Assembly (NCBI GenBank): GCA_003452275.1
Contig: DMIT01000036.1
Span: 1-6,226, forward strand
Direction: 5' to 3'
Origin: Rhodospirillaceae bacterium
GTDB lineage: Bacteria > Pseudomonadota > Alphaproteobacteria > Micavibrionales > Micavibrionaceae
Length of the DNA stretch: 6,226 nt
Shown: piece after piece, positions 6,018 through 6,226 of the stretch
Layout of the letters: each line of letters starts with the position of its first letter
How positions within the stretch are numbered: position 1 is the stretch's first letter
The notes under the pieces: generated by a model
Seen by the model: only the letters and a program-made list of their open reading frames with translations
Told to the model about the DNA's origin: nothing
The model's database searches: none
Position numbers and translations under genes: made by a program

Positions 6018-6041
6018 CTTGGTGCCTTCGTGTCTTGGTGG
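6018..6041 (+). repeat. Three-unit CTTSG array with 8-base period
   Basis: CTTGG (6018), CTTCG (6026) and CTTGG (6034) repeat at 8 bases as cttggtgc, cttcgtgt and cttggtgg. It is related to the array at 5976 but not a copy, and separated from it by 17 bases. Confidence 0.75.
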
Positions 6042-6077
6042 CAAATATTCTGGATAGGACAGTAAAGGGATATTATT

Positions 6078-6226
6078 TTACTGGTTATACCCTTTCGATG
6101 CCTGCGCCGTATTGATATTCCGCGAGAGGGGGGCGGGGGAATTACTGGTGATGTCCATTTTCTTTTCTTCGCTGCGTTTATAGACGTAAATCCCCAATAC
6201 CGATAAGCCGATCCCCCAAATGCTGC
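6078..6226 (-). CDS. C-terminal end of an unidentified membrane protein
   Basis: About 48 codons enter from the right edge and end at TAA (6080-6078). The first visible residues form a likely membrane segment (SIWGIGLSVLGIYVYK), followed by a charged stretch RSEEKK and a polar, Ser/Asn-rich tail ending in GYNQ. A final membrane helix with positive residues after it suggests a cytoplasmic C-terminus. It could be a multi-pass transporter or a small single-span protein; too little is present to name a family. The same strand and frame stay open through the window edge, and the tail composition is protein-like, but support is modest. The perfect hairpin lies about 120 bases after its stop. Confidence 0.55.
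   Translation of the reverse strand, partial: SIWGIGLSVLGIYVYKRSEEKKMDITSNSPAPLSRNINTAQASKGYNQ

Larger units (their letters stand above)
5678..6077. other. Repeat-rich 400-bp intergenic region without a convincing gene
   Basis: Between htpX and the partial gene at the right edge I see no ORF with both a ribosome binding site at good spacing and family similarity. The htpX promoter occupies the left end. From about 5798 to 6041 the region is a chain of short repeats: AACCACGAAG (5798-5807), a CAGAG array with 9-base spacing, a perfect 48-base hairpin, and two CTTCG/CTTGG arrays with 8-base spacing. The left end (CCACGAAG) and the right end (CTTGGTGG) are roughly inverted relative to each other, so the 244 bp could be one composite element. 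Its function is unknown. Confidence 0.7.

Noticed and set aside
5846..6041. CRISPR array
   Set aside because: Units are 8-9 bases, degenerate and without spacers of 25-40 bases; no cas genes are present.

Overview
The window looks like chromosomal DNA of an alphaproteobacterium of moderate GC content. The main evidence is the run aroQ-accB-accC-aat on one strand, an order I associate with alphaproteobacteria, plus a short Aat and an HtpX of alphaproteobacterial type. I cannot place it below class. Most of the window is ordinary housekeeping. The unusual material is in the intergenic spacers and in one small unrecognised gene.

Minus strand, right to left from 4221: aroQ (type II 3-dehydroquinase), accB (biotin carboxyl carrier protein), accC (biotin carboxylase), aat (Leu/Phe-tRNA-protein transferase), a YerC/TrpR-like DNA-binding protein, and ribF (FAD synthetase/riboflavin kinase, cut by the left edge). 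AccB and AccC form the biotin half of acetyl-CoA carboxylase, the first step of fatty acid synthesis. The accC-aat gap is 17 bases and the yerC-ribF pair overlaps by an ATGA, so parts of the run are tightly coupled. The aroQ-accB (125 bp), accB-accC (142 bp) and aat-yerC (84 bp) gaps leave room for internal control. Plausible promoters lie before aroQ and before accB.

Centre, plus strand: one 109-residue ORF starts at GTG 4427 with a strong ribosome binding site, a candidate promoter and a terminator hairpin that overlaps its stop codon. It resembles a HicB-type domain but has no HicA partner beside it. It converges on htpX.

Right part, minus strand: htpX, a membrane zinc metalloprotease, starts at ATG 5677 behind a good ribosome binding site. 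The roughly 400 bp between htpX and the next gene has no convincing gene. It holds a perfect 22-bp inverted repeat with a GAAA loop, flanked by short arrays of degenerate 8- and 9-base units. A related array with 10-base units, arranged as a large inverted repeat, sits between accB and accC. These spacers are the best candidates here for a poorly described element. The right edge holds the C-terminal end of an unidentified membrane protein.
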